64,000 bases of DNA. It comes from Candidatus Obscuribacterales bacterium (GTDB lineage Bacteria > Cyanobacteriota > Vampirovibrionia > Obscuribacterales > Obscuribacteraceae). A program made the position numbers and the translations under genes. Shown in pieces: positions 10,582-20,061 of this stretch. Where the stretch lies: the NCBI GenBank assembly GCA_019752635.1, contig JAIELX010000046.1, positions 23,771 through 87,770 on the forward strand, read 5' to 3'. The notes below the pieces were generated by a model that was not told where the DNA came from, made no database searches, and saw only the letters and a list, made by a program, of their open reading frames with translations. Each line of letters begins with the position of its first letter. The first letter of the stretch is position 1.

Positions 10582-11157
10582 TTAGAAACCGATCTGGGTC
10601 CTAAGTGTTTGCATCAGGCTCGGATTGCGTGTATGGACATAATCGAGGAAGCGGGGATCAGAATACTGATTCCACGTGGGAGTTCCGTTCCACTTGTTGT
10701 TGTGATACTGCATCCATTGAGCTCTCATCTGATCGTCGAGTTGCTGCCGCTGTTGGGCGCTCAATCTGCGGTCATCATGACGGTTCCAATGGGTCTTTAG
10801 GTAGTTTCGTTGGTCGTTCCAGTTGTGCGAGTCCCAGTTCCAGTTTGCGGACCTGTTTGCGTTGTTGTTGTTGTGCGAGGAGCGATACTTTGATCTGTTC
10901 CATCTATTGTTTCCCCGATAACCGGAGTTTGAGTACACTTGTGATTGAGGAACTGTTCCTTTCTCCTGCGCCGACCACTGCTGGAATTGCTGGCTATTGC
11001 CGCCATGAGTATCGTGCAGGCGTGCGCCCTCGTTCTGCCGCGCACGAAACGCTTGTTCCTCTGCCTGGTAGGCAGGTGTCTGCGCCGTGACGGGTAAGAC
11101 CGCGCCCGAGGCAGTTATCAGGGCGATCAGCATGATCGGTAGTGCTTTGGATTTCAT
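10582..11157 (-). CDS. Small secreted Asn/Trp/Arg-rich protein of unknown function
   Basis: 191 residues from ATG 11157; an upstream TTG at 11223 would add 22 residues ahead of a typical signal peptide, so the ATG was chosen. Residues 1-26 (MKSKALPIMLIALITASG... ending VTAQ) form a Sec signal peptide. The mature protein is hydrophilic, with Gln-rich, then Asn/Arg/Trp-rich segments (NRWNRSKYRSSHNNNN) and several evenly spaced Trp-Asn pairs towards the C-terminus. No catalytic motif is evident. No strong ribosome-binding site is seen. It is convergent with the giant repeat gene and divergent from the second beta-helix gene. I do not recognise the family. A periplasmic or cell-surface location is likely from the signal peptide alone. 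Confidence 0.7.
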   Translation of the reverse strand: MKSKALPIMLIALITASGAVLPVTAQTPAYQAEEQAFRARQNEGARLHDTHGGNSQQFQQWSAQEKGTVPQSQVYSNSGYRGNNRWNRSKYRSSHNNNNANRSANWNWDSHNWNDQRNYLKTHWNRHDDRRLSAQQRQQLDDQMRAQWMQYHNNKWNGTPTWNQYSDPRFLDYVHTRNPSLMQTLRTQIGF

Positions 11158-11390
11158 ATAATACGTAAAAACCTGTGGCTGAAATTGTTGTAGTGCGCTC
11201 TTAGAACTTACTGTCCTAATCAAGCGAATCCTAATGTCTGGCTGAAGATGTTAAGTAACTAGCTCTGCCGAATATCATTGAACTTGGCGCCTTCATCTAT
11301 TGAACCATTGCCAATGTGAAAACTGGGTGAGGGGAACCGAACTCCAATGTTGATCATAATCGGACCAGAACCACGTCCGTTTCTAAATTT

Positions 11391-11458
11391 ACATTTGTGA
11401 GATCGCTGTGAAGTGAGTTGCGCGCTTGCGTTACGCAATGTCATCGAGTGTCTATAAT
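11391..11458 (+). promoter_or_regulatory. Promoter A with TGTGA-N6-TGTGA direct-repeat box
   Basis: acaTTTGTGAgatcgcTGTGAagtg has TGTGA at 11396-11400 and again at 11407-11411 (11-bp period, same strand). TATAAT lies at 11453-11458 with TTACGC at 11431-11436, 16 bp upstream. The first TGTGA is exactly 57 bp before the -10, as at promoter B. The predicted transcript has a leader of about 55 nt before the ATG at 11521. The 11-bp direct repeat is the geometry of OmpR/PhoB-family operators. The rest of the 363-base gap (11158-11520) shows nothing else clear except the near-palindrome ttgcgttacgcaa at 11426. Confidence 0.75.
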
Positions 11459-11520
11459 CGATTGAAGAGCTATTAAACTGCCTGCTCGTGAAGGCGCCTC
11501 TCTTCTGCGGAATCAAACCA

Positions 11521-14500
11521 ATGAAACGTGCATTGTTCGTGACCTGTATTTTCACCGTGTTTCCGCTCTGCGCGGCAGCATCAGAGGTAGTGGCGCCCCC
11601 TCCGGCCCCGGTGGTCATGGATGCCTCGGTACCAGTCAGTTCACTTAGTCTCTCTGCGGGAGAAACGGTAGTTCTGACATACTCATCGAATTCGCCGTTT
11701 CAAGTCTCCGGTGATTTGAACAATGCTGGACAAATATTCGCTGTAGCGGCGGACGGTTCAATCAGTCGTGCAACGATTCAGGCCAATAACATCATTAACA
11801 CGGGCATCATCTCTACTGTTACACCGCAGTTCTTAGCCTCCATGCTTCCGCTATCCAATCCGCTAAATCTTCAAATAGTATCCGCACACGACATAATCAA
11901 TAGCGGCACAATCTCGTCGTCTGGCAACCTTACAATGATCGCTGGTGGCGACGTAATTAACGCGAGTAGCGCGGTTAGTACCGCTGTAATTGCGGCGCAG
12001 CAAAATCTGGCGATAATTGCCAATTCCGGAAATCTTACAAACAGCGGGATGCTTCAAGCAAATCTGGGCAACGTCAACCTGTCGTCGATCATTACGGATC
12101 AAATACGAAGTTCAGTGGGAACCACACTTCCCGAGTCGCTCTTCCAATCGGCGACAGATCTTCGCGTATCCAATGTAAGTGGAATCATCAGCGCCTTGAA
12201 TGGAGACGTCTTCGCAAGCGGACAGATGCGCAGCACTACCGAAAAAATACTATGGACAGGAGGAACAGTTGATGCGAGAACTCTGAACTTTGAGACAGCC
12301 GGCTTGGTCGACGCGCACCTGTTCTCCTCTTCCGCCACTATAAATGCCATCGGTGATGCTGCTCAAATTGGTGTATCGTCAGGCGAACTGAGGCTGGGAG
12401 ACATTTGCTTAAAAGGCGATCCCACTTACTACAGCACTACCGGCGATATCGTTATAAGTGGTTCGCTGATCGCAAATGACTATATCAACGTCTATGCATT
12501 CGGCGAGATAAGGCTGTCCGGCGCTGAGATTTCCGCTCCTGCACTTCGGCTAATAGCTGGAAAGATCGTCGTGGGACCGACAGAACTAATTTATGATCCT
12601 TCTACCGGGCTGCCAGATCCTCGTCCATCAAACGGGGGCTACGTAACTGGTCAGCCAATTGGGCTGCAGGGACCATCAGGTCATCCAGGAAACGTCATTC
12701 TCGATGATTCCACCAGGGTCATAAACGCTGGCACAGTCGAAATGAAAGCCAACAGCGGCCACATCATTCTCGATAGATTATCCACTATCAATGCAGACTT
12801 CGCCACGCTCAAAGCAGACAGAGGCGTTCGCGCAGGAAACATCAATGCTCCGTACATGCTATCCATTGAGGCTGGTGACGGGTTCATCGAATTTGCCTCA
12901 GGCTCAAAAGTGAATGCCCACACCGTCGATTTGAGGGCCTCCGGAACCATTGTTCTGCCGTCTATCGATGCGAGCACCGTTAACCTTACTTCGCTTACCG
13001 GCTCGTATGTCATACCGGAAAACGCAGACGTAAGCACCTTCCTCTTCACGCTTAACTCTCCAAGTGATTTTGCAGAAATCAGCAATCAAGGCAGGTTCGC
13101 CCCTGCCTTCGTGACGTCCGACGAGAGGCTTACGATCAAGGGAAGCGGGATGCTAACTTCCTTCCAGGGACTAGGCGCAACCTTCGACGTAAATGGCGGA
13201 CTAACGCTGCAATTCGTGAGGACTGAAGGTCCAATTACTTTCAATGCGAGCAGTGTCGGCATAAGGAACACTGTTAAATTCAATGATTCAGTCTTCTTCA
13301 ATACTCGGACTTTTGACAACGGAGGAAAAATTGAGACGGAAAAGTTAGCGAACATCTCTGTAAATTCAAATGGTCCTTTGCTGTTTCATGGGTCTCCTGG
13401 ATCATCACTGCAAGGATACATGTTCGTTCAGTCGTCTGACAAAATCTCAATTTCAGGGAACCACACACTCAGGGCGGCATCTGGAATTTCATTCAGTACT
13501 ACTGCCGATATCGTTTTCAGTGGACATATGGAATTGCAATCAGCCTCGGTAGGTTTTTCCTCAAATCGCTTTGACAATCAAGGCAGCTTTAGCTCCGTCA
13601 CCACGAATGGAGTTATTCCGGGCAGTATTTCGATTTCCAATATCGAGTTGGCAAATAATGTAACCGTACTTGGGTCCGGTGATTTTGGAAACACATACAC
13701 TTTCCTGAGCACTAACACGCGCTTTAATCTGCCCTCAATGACTACAGCCGAAACCCTTATTCTTCAGGCAAGTGGCGATCTGGATTTGGTGCAAGATGTG
13801 AGTATTAACGGTTCATTCCTATCCATAGGCGGGAATTCCATCACTGTTGCACCTAATCTCACCATTAAGGCAAATGGTCCGGTCTCATTGCTCGCGAGCG
13901 GTGCACTTGGTGTGTCGGGTTCTGGCATAACCATTGGATCAGGTGTGACTATTCTCGGCAAAAGTGTCCAACTCAACACCCCAACCACGGGAGCAGCAAA
14001 TGCCACCTCAATCAGCCTTGGTGCGGATGTACAACTTATTTCTTCAGATCTCGCGGTCTCCATTCTAGGTGGTCCCATAACGATTGGCGACAGAGCAAGC
14101 ATTAACTCTGGCAACATTATGCAAGTGATTTCGAGCGCAAATATAGACATTGGAAATGACGTCAAGTTCGAAGCGGCAGCTCCTCGTGTTCCTTCTTCAA
14201 TTGGGTCTCAAGTCACCGCTGCTGGTGCGCTGGTGATAGGTTCCGATTTTGAATTTACAAGCGGAACAGAACTAAGAATCAGTGCAGCATCGATTACAGC
14301 GGGCGAAGATTCTTCATTACGAGTGACGGGACAAACCAATGCCGGTGGCTCATTAAGGCTAACTTCGCCTGGTTCTATCTCGTTTGGTCCTAACGCGTCG
14401 CTAGGCTCTGTTCAGAACATTTTTGTCACAAGTGACAACACCGTTGAATTCGACCAGGACCTGTCGATTCGACACGGACAGAACCACTTTGCGGAGTTTC

Positions 14501-16134
14501 ACGGACTGAAGGGCGTGACGCTAAATGGTGGTCGGGATGATTCATCAACGCAAATCACTCTTGCATTTGAGGGCAACCTGGTGTTGATTTCGGGGCTATC
14601 GGCGACGACACCCGAAAACAATCCTTTCACCCTACCGCTGGGAAGTTTTCCGCGTCTGACAGGTACAGCCTCAAAGCTAACATTTCGAAGCCCTTCCCTA
14701 CCCTCAGCGGCGGGAATGAAGATAGAAAACGAGGCGGTCGATATTGAATTTCCCAGCGAAAACAGAAGCAACATAGATCTGTTTGAATCTTCAAACGTTG
14801 CATCGCAACTTGATCGAACCGCGGGATCAACAGCGCCCCTGGCACCAACCGATCAAGAGAATATTCAGTTTGACAACAATGCAGGATCGCCTACTCCGTC
14901 GCAGGGTTCGCAACCAGGAGTGAATCAGGAAGAATCAATCGCATTCGTTGCAGACGTTCCAGGAACTTCGGGGCAGAGTCGCGACGGATCGACCGAGCAA
15001 AGCACAGCCACCCCCGAACAAGGACGCGCAAATGATGACGGCGCAGGTTATGCCTCGCAAGCGCAACCTCCGAAAATAAATGAGCCTTCATCTCAGGGAG
15101 CTTATTCGTACACTGAAGCCGAGAAAGAAGTCACGACGACTATACAGCCGCCGCAACCACAGGGCGACACGAAGCCCCCCGCCAAGGAAACTCCGTTTTG
15201 GCAGGCTGTGCCGGGTGTTAGCCAAGTGCTCGGCTACATTGAACAGTTCAAGAATTCGGAAAACGCTTTCAAAGGAGCAGTCGCCCCGCCGCCAGCTGCG
15301 GCGCAATATGATACAAGCCGCCCCAACAGTGGAATGACACCGGGGGGAGGCAATCAATCCGCTCCGCCCACCAACGCTCCTGATACTCCGCCGACAGCGG
15401 ACTCCGACAAACCGAAGCCGCTTAGACCCGAAGCGTGTGGTCCAAATCAAACGTTCATCGCGCCAACCCCGGAAGATCCGACCGGAGAGTGCAAAGTCAA
15501 TCCCAAACCACCAAAGACAGAGACGAAGCCGCCCCCGAATATTTTAGAGCGAATTTGGGCCGATCAGAAGGATCTGAAGGTATATCAGGAAAACGATTCT
15601 TCCATTTACCGTCCCGTTAGTTACAACACGCCTATGGTGGCAAGCGCTCGAATCGATCGACGATTCTATGCGCCGCAAAACAAAGATTTGTTGGTAGTTA
15701 CACGACATTGCACTATGAAAATTCCCAAGGGCAATTGTGTGCTTGTCGTGTCCGACAATGAACGAACCAACGTTTTCAATCTTCACGATAGTTACCGAAA
15801 GCCACTAATCATCGCCATTGGAAATAGGGTGGTTAAATTGCCAATTTCGCATTGTCTCGCTATCAGCAAATCAAAGGCTGCGCAATTTGATGATGTAATG
15901 CTTTCGAATCGACTTTCGTTCCGAGATCCCAAACCGATTAATGATCTACCGCGAGTGGTCGCGTTCACATCTGAGTTTTCGCCGTTCAGTGCGCTAAGCA
16001 CCATCTCCTCCTGTACCACTGAGGGCACGGTCGAAAAGCACTTTGAACGCAGCATAAATACGGTGAAGAAGGATGCAGCCGCCCTCAGTATTGTCCGTCG
16101 ATCACAAACGAGTCCGTTCAGAACCAAGAGTTAG
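11521..16134 (+). CDS. Exported beta-helix repeat protein with proline-rich stalk and FecR-like C-terminal domain
   Basis: 1537 residues from ATG 11521; a GTG at 11488 is possible but would precede a standard signal peptide (MKRALFVTCIFTVFPLCAAA). Residues about 40-1110 are beta-helix repeats (NNAGQI, NSGTISSSGNL and similar), of the filamentous-haemagglutinin type. Residues about 1110-1360 form a disordered Pro/Gln/Ser/Thr-rich stalk. Residues about 1375-1530 are a globular domain homologous to the end of the giant protein upstream: IPKGNCVLVVS...VFNLHD here, IAKGAVVLVVA...VYNMHD there, followed by an AFTSEFS/EFSSEFS motif. The gene is transcribed from promoter A and ends 26 bases before the TPR-caspase gene, so the two are probably co-transcribed. 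Surface or extracellular location is inferred. No enzymatic motif is seen. Confidence 0.85.
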   Translation: MKRALFVTCIFTVFPLCAAASEVVAPPPAPVVMDASVPVSSLSLSAGETVVLTYSSNSPFQVSGDLNNAGQIFAVAADGSISRATIQANNIINTGIISTVTPQFLASMLPLSNPLNLQIVSAHDIINSGTISSSGNLTMIAGGDVINASSAVSTAVIAAQQNLAIIANSGNLTNSGMLQANLGNVNLSSIITDQIRSSVGTTLPESLFQSATDLRVSNVSGIISALNGDVFASGQMRSTTEKILWTGGTVDARTLNFETAGLVDAHLFSSSATINAIGDAAQIGVSSGELRLGDICLKGDPTYYSTTGDIVISGSLIANDYINVYAFGEIRLSGAEISAPALRLIAGKIVVGPTELIYDPSTGLPDPRPSNGGYVTGQPIGLQGPSGHPGNVILDDSTRVINAGTVEMKANSGHIILDRLSTINADFATLKADRGVRAGNINAPYMLSIEAGDGFIEFASGSKVNAHTVDLRASGTIVLPSIDASTVNLTSLTGSYVIPENADVSTFLFTLNSPSDFAEISNQGRFAPAFVTSDERLTIKGSGMLTSFQGLGATFDVNGGLTLQFVRTEGPITFNASSVGIRNTVKFNDSVFFNTRTFDNGGKIETEKLANISVNSNGPLLFHGSPGSSLQGYMFVQSSDKISISGNHTLRAASGISFSTTADIVFSGHMELQSASVGFSSNRFDNQGSFSSVTTNGVIPGSISISNIELANNVTVLGSGDFGNTYTFLSTNTRFNLPSMTTAETLILQASGDLDLVQDVSINGSFLSIGGNSITVAPNLTIKANGPVSLLASGALGVSGSGITIGSGVTILGKSVQLNTPTTGAANATSISLGADVQLISSDLAVSILGGPITIGDRASINSGNIMQVISSANIDIGNDVKFEAAAPRVPSSIGSQVTAAGALVIGSDFEFTSGTELRISAASITAGEDSSLRVTGQTNAGGSLRLTSPGSISFGPNASLGSVQNIFVTSDNTVEFDQDLSIRHGQNHFAEFHGLKGVTLNGGRDDSSTQITLAFEGNLVLISGLSATTPENNPFTLPLGSFPRLTGTASKLTFRSPSLPSAAGMKIENEAVDIEFPSENRSNIDLFESSNVASQLDRTAGSTAPLAPTDQENIQFDNNAGSPTPSQGSQPGVNQEESIAFVADVPGTSGQSRDGSTEQSTATPEQGRANDDGAGYASQAQPPKINEPSSQGAYSYTEAEKEVTTTIQPPQPQGDTKPPAKETPFWQAVPGVSQVLGYIEQFKNSENAFKGAVAPPPAAAQYDTSRPNSGMTPGGGNQSAPPTNAPDTPPTADSDKPKPLRPEACGPNQTFIAPTPEDPTGECKVNPKPPKTETKPPPNILERIWADQKDLKVYQENDSSIYRPVSYNTPMVASARIDRRFYAPQNKDLLVVTRHCTMKIPKGNCVLVVSDNERTNVFNLHDSYRKPLIIAIGNRVVKLPISHCLAISKSKAAQFDDVMLSNRLSFRDPKPINDLPRVVAFTSEFSPFSALSTISSCTTEGTVEKHFERSINTVKKDAAALSIVRRSQTSPFRTKS

Positions 16135-16160
16135 CAAACTTGGAGGGAGACAAGGAATCC

Positions 16161-18524
16161 ATGCGTAGAAAATCGGCGGGCGTTCAGACACCATTGTACT
16201 CAGGCGCATTGTTGCTCCTTGCAGCATTCATCAGTTCACCCGGTGCCTTGTCCATTACCAGCGGGTCTGCGGCTTGGACAGAATCAACAAGTGAGGGCAA
16301 GAACGCTTACAAAAACAACGACCTTGCTCAAGCAAAAGCCAAGTTCGAGCTTTCAGTTAAAGATGCAGAGGCGGAAAAGTTTAACTGGGAAGCGCTCGCT
16401 GAATCATGGGGCGGACTTGGCGTTGTGTGTCTGGAACGCGGAGAACTTGAAGAGGCAGAGAAAGCATTCAAAAATGCCCTAGAACTTGACGAAAAAATTC
16501 CTGAGAATCAAATAGCAATCGGCCAGTGCTATGAACGACTTGGAATATTGAACTTCAAGAGACAGCAGTTTGAAGAGTCGGAAAAGAACCTTCGCAAAGC
16601 TCTCAACTTTTGGAACTCGACGCTTGCTCCAACCAACTCCAGCCTGGCCGAAATCAATGAGTTTTTGGCGGAAGCCTGCATCAAATTGGATAAACTCGAT
16701 GATGCAGAAGTTGCAGCAAAGAAAGCACTGGAGATTCGACAGAATTCTGCGAAAGAGTCAAAGTCAGAATATGAACGCAGCGTGGCACAGTGTCTACGGA
16801 TCGCACTCAAGAAAGACGACTTGATCAATGCTTCGGCACTTCTGAAAAAGCTCGATAGAACAGACTCTACGAAGAAAAGCATTTCGATACAAATACTGAC
16901 CGGTGATTTGTACTTTGCAAAAAACGAACCCCAAAAAGCGATGCCCTATTACGCAAAGGCACTACTTGCTGCGAAAAAGGACGGCATGAAAACGGCGCAG
17001 ATACTGAATTGTGCGCGCAGAATTGAACGAATAGCGAAAACACTGGGACTGCCCCAACCAAAGGCACTTGCCGACTTTAATCCAGAAGAGTTAACACCGG
17101 AGCCCAAGAACCCAATCGAACTGACAGAGGCAATTCATCCAGGAATCGACGTGCCCTTCGGCAAGGACGAATTTGATGGCAACTGGCAGTTCACAGACGC
17201 CTCGGCTCTTGGATCTGATTCGAACCGACTGAAATGGAATGTAGAAACGCAGGAATTTGACTATCTGGATTCACGCGTAAAGGCGAAAGTGAAGGTGACA
17301 AGTTTCGATGGTCAAAACATCGCGATAATGTACACCTCAAATCCAGAATTCGTCTACGAAGGAACCTACGACGGAAACAGTTTCAAGACCCATGGTCACG
17401 CTGGAGCTTCATCTGGAATTTCTATTACCGGAACCAGAGTATCTTCAGCAAAGAGAGAACGGCGTGACGGTGCAAGAGCAGTTGCCATTGCTCAAGCAAA
17501 GAAACTGGCAGACGAGAAGGAACAGTCGACCAAGCTAGCACAAGAAGTGAATCGAGCATTACGCGAGCGAGAAGAATCAAAAGCAAAGGAGGCGCAGACC
17601 TCAGTCGCAAATCGGGTGACCACGCATGGCGCAACACTTGCTCCGGTCAATCGTCCGGTCAAAGACAAATGGGCACTGGTAGTCGGAATCAGCAAGTTCA
17701 ACAATCCCAAATACAACTTACGTTTCGCCGCGAAAGACGCGAAAGATTTCGCAAATTTTTTGGTGCGTGACGCGGGATTTAGAGAGGACCACGTTCGCAT
17801 TCTCTTGAATGAAAATGCAACGCGGAAGAACATCATGTCTTCATTCGGAAGTAAGTGGCTGCCTAATGTTACAGAGGCGGATGATCTTGCCGTTGTGTAT
17901 ATTTCCACGCACGGGACTCCTTCCCACAAGGACAGAGGTGCGAAGAATTACATAGTCGCATTCGATACCGAAGCTGATGATCCGTATGCTACAGGAGTCG
18001 ACATGGAGGAGATTTATCGCCGCCTGACCTCCGACGTAAAGAGCGATCGTGTACTCATCGTAATGGACACTTGTTACAGCGGTGGTAGCATCCCCGGTGC
18101 CAAGAGCCTAGAGGAAAACGACAATTTTGACCTCAGTAAATTATCACTTGGTGCAGGACAGATCGTACTTAGTTCCAGCGGCGTTGGTGAGAGATCCTGG
18201 GAATCCAAGGGCTATGCAAATGGCGTTTTCACAAAAAACCTAATTGACGTCTTGAGAGAGAACGGCACAAAACTCAACGCAGGTAACACTTTTGAACAAC
18301 TAAAAAAACGGGTTCAGTGGGAAGTTAAGCGGGACTTTAGCAGAGAACAAACGCCCCAATTGGGCGGCAACTGGGAAGGTCGCGACCTTGTCTTATCGGT
18401 CCAGTCGATGTCTCCGCGAGAGGCCGGCAGTGCCGCGCTCGAAGGATTAGCGACTCGGACGGTAGAACCTACTCAGGGAACAGGCAAAGCTACTTCATCC
18501 AAGGAACCAAGGTCAACCAAGTAA
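16161..18524 (+). CDS. Exported TPR protein with C-terminal caspase-like (peptidase C14) domain
   Basis: 787 residues from ATG 16161, preceded by GGAGGGAGACAAGGA; an in-frame TTG at 16140 is less likely. A hydrophobic signal sequence spans residues ~14-35. TPR-like helices fill ~45-300 (for example LERGELEEAEKAFKNALELD). A beta-rich module of unknown family covers ~335-430 (DFDGNWQF...). A charged coiled-coil-like linker (~440-500) leads to the motif PVNRPVKDKWAL and the caspase fold (~505-760). The catalytic dyad is present: His584 (YISTHGTP) and Cys638 (VMDTCYSGG). The Asp two residues before Cys is the metacaspase/orthocaspase feature that favours Arg/Lys at P1. It sits 26 bases after the beta-helix gene and probably shares promoter A. 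Substrate unknown. This is caspase 1 of five in the window. Confidence 0.88.
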   Translation: MRRKSAGVQTPLYSGALLLLAAFISSPGALSITSGSAAWTESTSEGKNAYKNNDLAQAKAKFELSVKDAEAEKFNWEALAESWGGLGVVCLERGELEEAEKAFKNALELDEKIPENQIAIGQCYERLGILNFKRQQFEESEKNLRKALNFWNSTLAPTNSSLAEINEFLAEACIKLDKLDDAEVAAKKALEIRQNSAKESKSEYERSVAQCLRIALKKDDLINASALLKKLDRTDSTKKSISIQILTGDLYFAKNEPQKAMPYYAKALLAAKKDGMKTAQILNCARRIERIAKTLGLPQPKALADFNPEELTPEPKNPIELTEAIHPGIDVPFGKDEFDGNWQFTDASALGSDSNRLKWNVETQEFDYLDSRVKAKVKVTSFDGQNIAIMYTSNPEFVYEGTYDGNSFKTHGHAGASSGISITGTRVSSAKRERRDGARAVAIAQAKKLADEKEQSTKLAQEVNRALREREESKAKEAQTSVANRVTTHGATLAPVNRPVKDKWALVVGISKFNNPKYNLRFAAKDAKDFANFLVRDAGFREDHVRILLNENATRKNIMSSFGSKWLPNVTEADDLAVVYISTHGTPSHKDRGAKNYIVAFDTEADDPYATGVDMEEIYRRLTSDVKSDRVLIVMDTCYSGGSIPGAKSLEENDNFDLSKLSLGAGQIVLSSSGVGERSWESKGYANGVFTKNLIDVLRENGTKLNAGNTFEQLKKRVQWEVKRDFSREQTPQLGGNWEGRDLVLSVQSMSPREAGSAALEGLATRTVEPTQGTGKATSSKEPRSTK

Positions 18525-18650
18525 AAGCACACTTGCCGGTTCTCGAGATGCCGGCAGAATCATCGAGACTGTCTGTCTCCCAAACTCAATTTTTCAAAAC
18601 CGAAGTTTCGACATCACTTCCTCCACTCGGGGCCAAGTCGGCACTCTTAA

Positions 18651-18717
18651 CATTTGTGAGATAGCTGTGAAGTGATTCCAGCGACAGCTTGTTGTCGGAA
18701 ATATGCATGATCATAAT
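18651..18717 (+). promoter_or_regulatory. Promoter B with TGTGA-N6-TGTGA direct-repeat box
   Basis: taaCATTTGTGAgatagcTGTGAagtg: TGTGA at 18655-18659 and 18666-18670. TTGTTG (18689-18694), 17 bp, then CATAAT (18712-18717). The first TGTGA is 57 bp from the -10. The box is almost identical to box A across about 25 bases although the flanks differ. It lies about 50 nt of leader upstream of the lectin-domain gene at 18775. The gap also has an imperfect hairpin (tgccgg/ccggca, 18534-18556) after the caspase gene that lacks a T-run. Confidence 0.75.
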
Positions 18718-18774
18718 TGCTGCTGTCGGAGCTAGCAATCACGCATTACTACCAATACATCAAAAGGCTGGTCT

Positions 18775-19911
18775 ATGAAGTTCTCGAAAAAAATTATAGG
18801 AATCTGGACTTTAGGCATGCTCGCACTCGGTCTAATTCCGGTCTCGTCAACGGTGGCCTGTTCGGACTGCAATTACATGATTACGCAGATTTGGCTGGAC
18901 CATCGTACAGGTACGCAGGAGGCTAGCTTCGAGAGTTGGTATGCGAAATCATCCAAGCGAACGTTTTCGGAGCTTGAACAAGAAATTGAAAACGGAAAAC
19001 GGAACGGTGGTATAACGGCTGACATACCGCTTCCAATCGCGGAGGCCGTATTCAAACTGGGGATTAGCGCCTTTGCCAACTTTGACAAAAATTGGCAGAG
19101 CAAGCATACAATTTCTGAAGTGCTTGGAACTGACTCTCGTGGTGGCATTAATTGGAAAACAGTAGCCACCCTCATTGAGAGCGTAGCGAGCCCATTGGCA
19201 CTAGAGGCATACAAATTGTGCCTGGAAAAGTGTGATCCGCTGCAAACTCGCTTCGAAACGGCTTCTGATTCAGAGTTTCACGTTACGATAGATTGGCAAC
19301 CGAAGTCAGGCGATAAGCCACAGTTGACGATAACTCAGATCAGCTCCGCGAATTGCACCATTCTGGAGCCCTCCGATGCCAAAGACGTCTCGGTTCGCAA
19401 ACCGTTGATTCTTTCAAACGATCGGCCGAACCTGGTACTTCTCTATAGAAGGACAGATCCCGCCTCCGTCAGTGTAGTTACATTAGCGACGAGCCGACAA
19501 ACTAGATCCATATCCATTCCATCCAAAGTTTCTCCCGTTCAAGTACTTGCTTCGGATAGCACAGGCGCAAACTCGGGGCTGTCAGTGAAGCAGGGAGAGC
19601 GAATCGGCGTGCAGTCCCACGGAGAGTGGTATCCTGGCGGCGGACTCCCCTGGGTCGGACAAAACGGAATTGCTGGTGGCGTGCTGACCAAACAGCAGCA
19701 GGATAACTTGCGTTGCCCTCAAGCAAGCCTAGCTTCTCTCATTGCCGAAGTAGGAAATAAATACGTTCCCGTTGTGAGTGGACGTTTCGTTGCCCCCGCT
19801 TCAGGCCAGGTTCGATTTCTCTGCAATGATGGAAAAGGGAGCAGCGATTACGCTGATAACAAAGGCTCGCTGACTGTGTCGTCGTGGAAGGACACGCTAT
19901 CCAAACCATAA
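18775..19911 (+). CDS. Secreted protein with C-terminal LecA (PA-IL)-like lectin domain
   Basis: 378 residues; ATG 18775 follows AAAAGG by about 8 bases. Residues 1-29 form a signal peptide ending SSTVAC; a lipoprotein cleavage before Cys29 is possible but the -3 residue is Thr. Residues 30-245 are unrecognised, with paired cysteines (CSDC near 29-32, CLEKC near 149-153). Residues ~256-371 resemble the PA-IL/LecA galactose lectin fold: VLASDSTGANSG, QGERIGVQSHGEW, SLIAEVGN, VSGRFVAPASGQV and the loop CNDGKG...DNKGS. This loop aligns with the LecA calcium/sugar loop YNDVPG...NNSGS, keeping Asn-Asp and an Asp-Asn pair. Sugar binding is therefore plausible but the sugar cannot be named. It is alone in its unit, driven by promoter B, and shares its box with the caspase operons. 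Confidence 0.75.
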   Translation: MKFSKKIIGIWTLGMLALGLIPVSSTVACSDCNYMITQIWLDHRTGTQEASFESWYAKSSKRTFSELEQEIENGKRNGGITADIPLPIAEAVFKLGISAFANFDKNWQSKHTISEVLGTDSRGGINWKTVATLIESVASPLALEAYKLCLEKCDPLQTRFETASDSEFHVTIDWQPKSGDKPQLTITQISSANCTILEPSDAKDVSVRKPLILSNDRPNLVLLYRRTDPASVSVVTLATSRQTRSISIPSKVSPVQVLASDSTGANSGLSVKQGERIGVQSHGEWYPGGGLPWVGQNGIAGGVLTKQQQDNLRCPQASLASLIAEVGNKYVPVVSGRFVAPASGQVRFLCNDGKGSSDYADNKGSLTVSSWKDTLSKP

Positions 19912-20061
19912 GAGGCCACCAAGCGGCTCGCATCCGCAGCGCAGACTCGTGATCCTAAAGCTAACGCATGATTTAGCGCTGCGGGATGCAGAACTTCGCT
20001 GGGCAGCACTATCGCGCTACTCGTCAATGCCCGCGAGGCCGAGTTGGCACCAGCGTGCGGT

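Noticed and set aside
11391..11411. TGTGA boxes as CRP/FNR sites
   Set aside because: CRP sites are inverted (TGTGA-N6-TCACA); here both halves are on the same strand with an 11-bp period.
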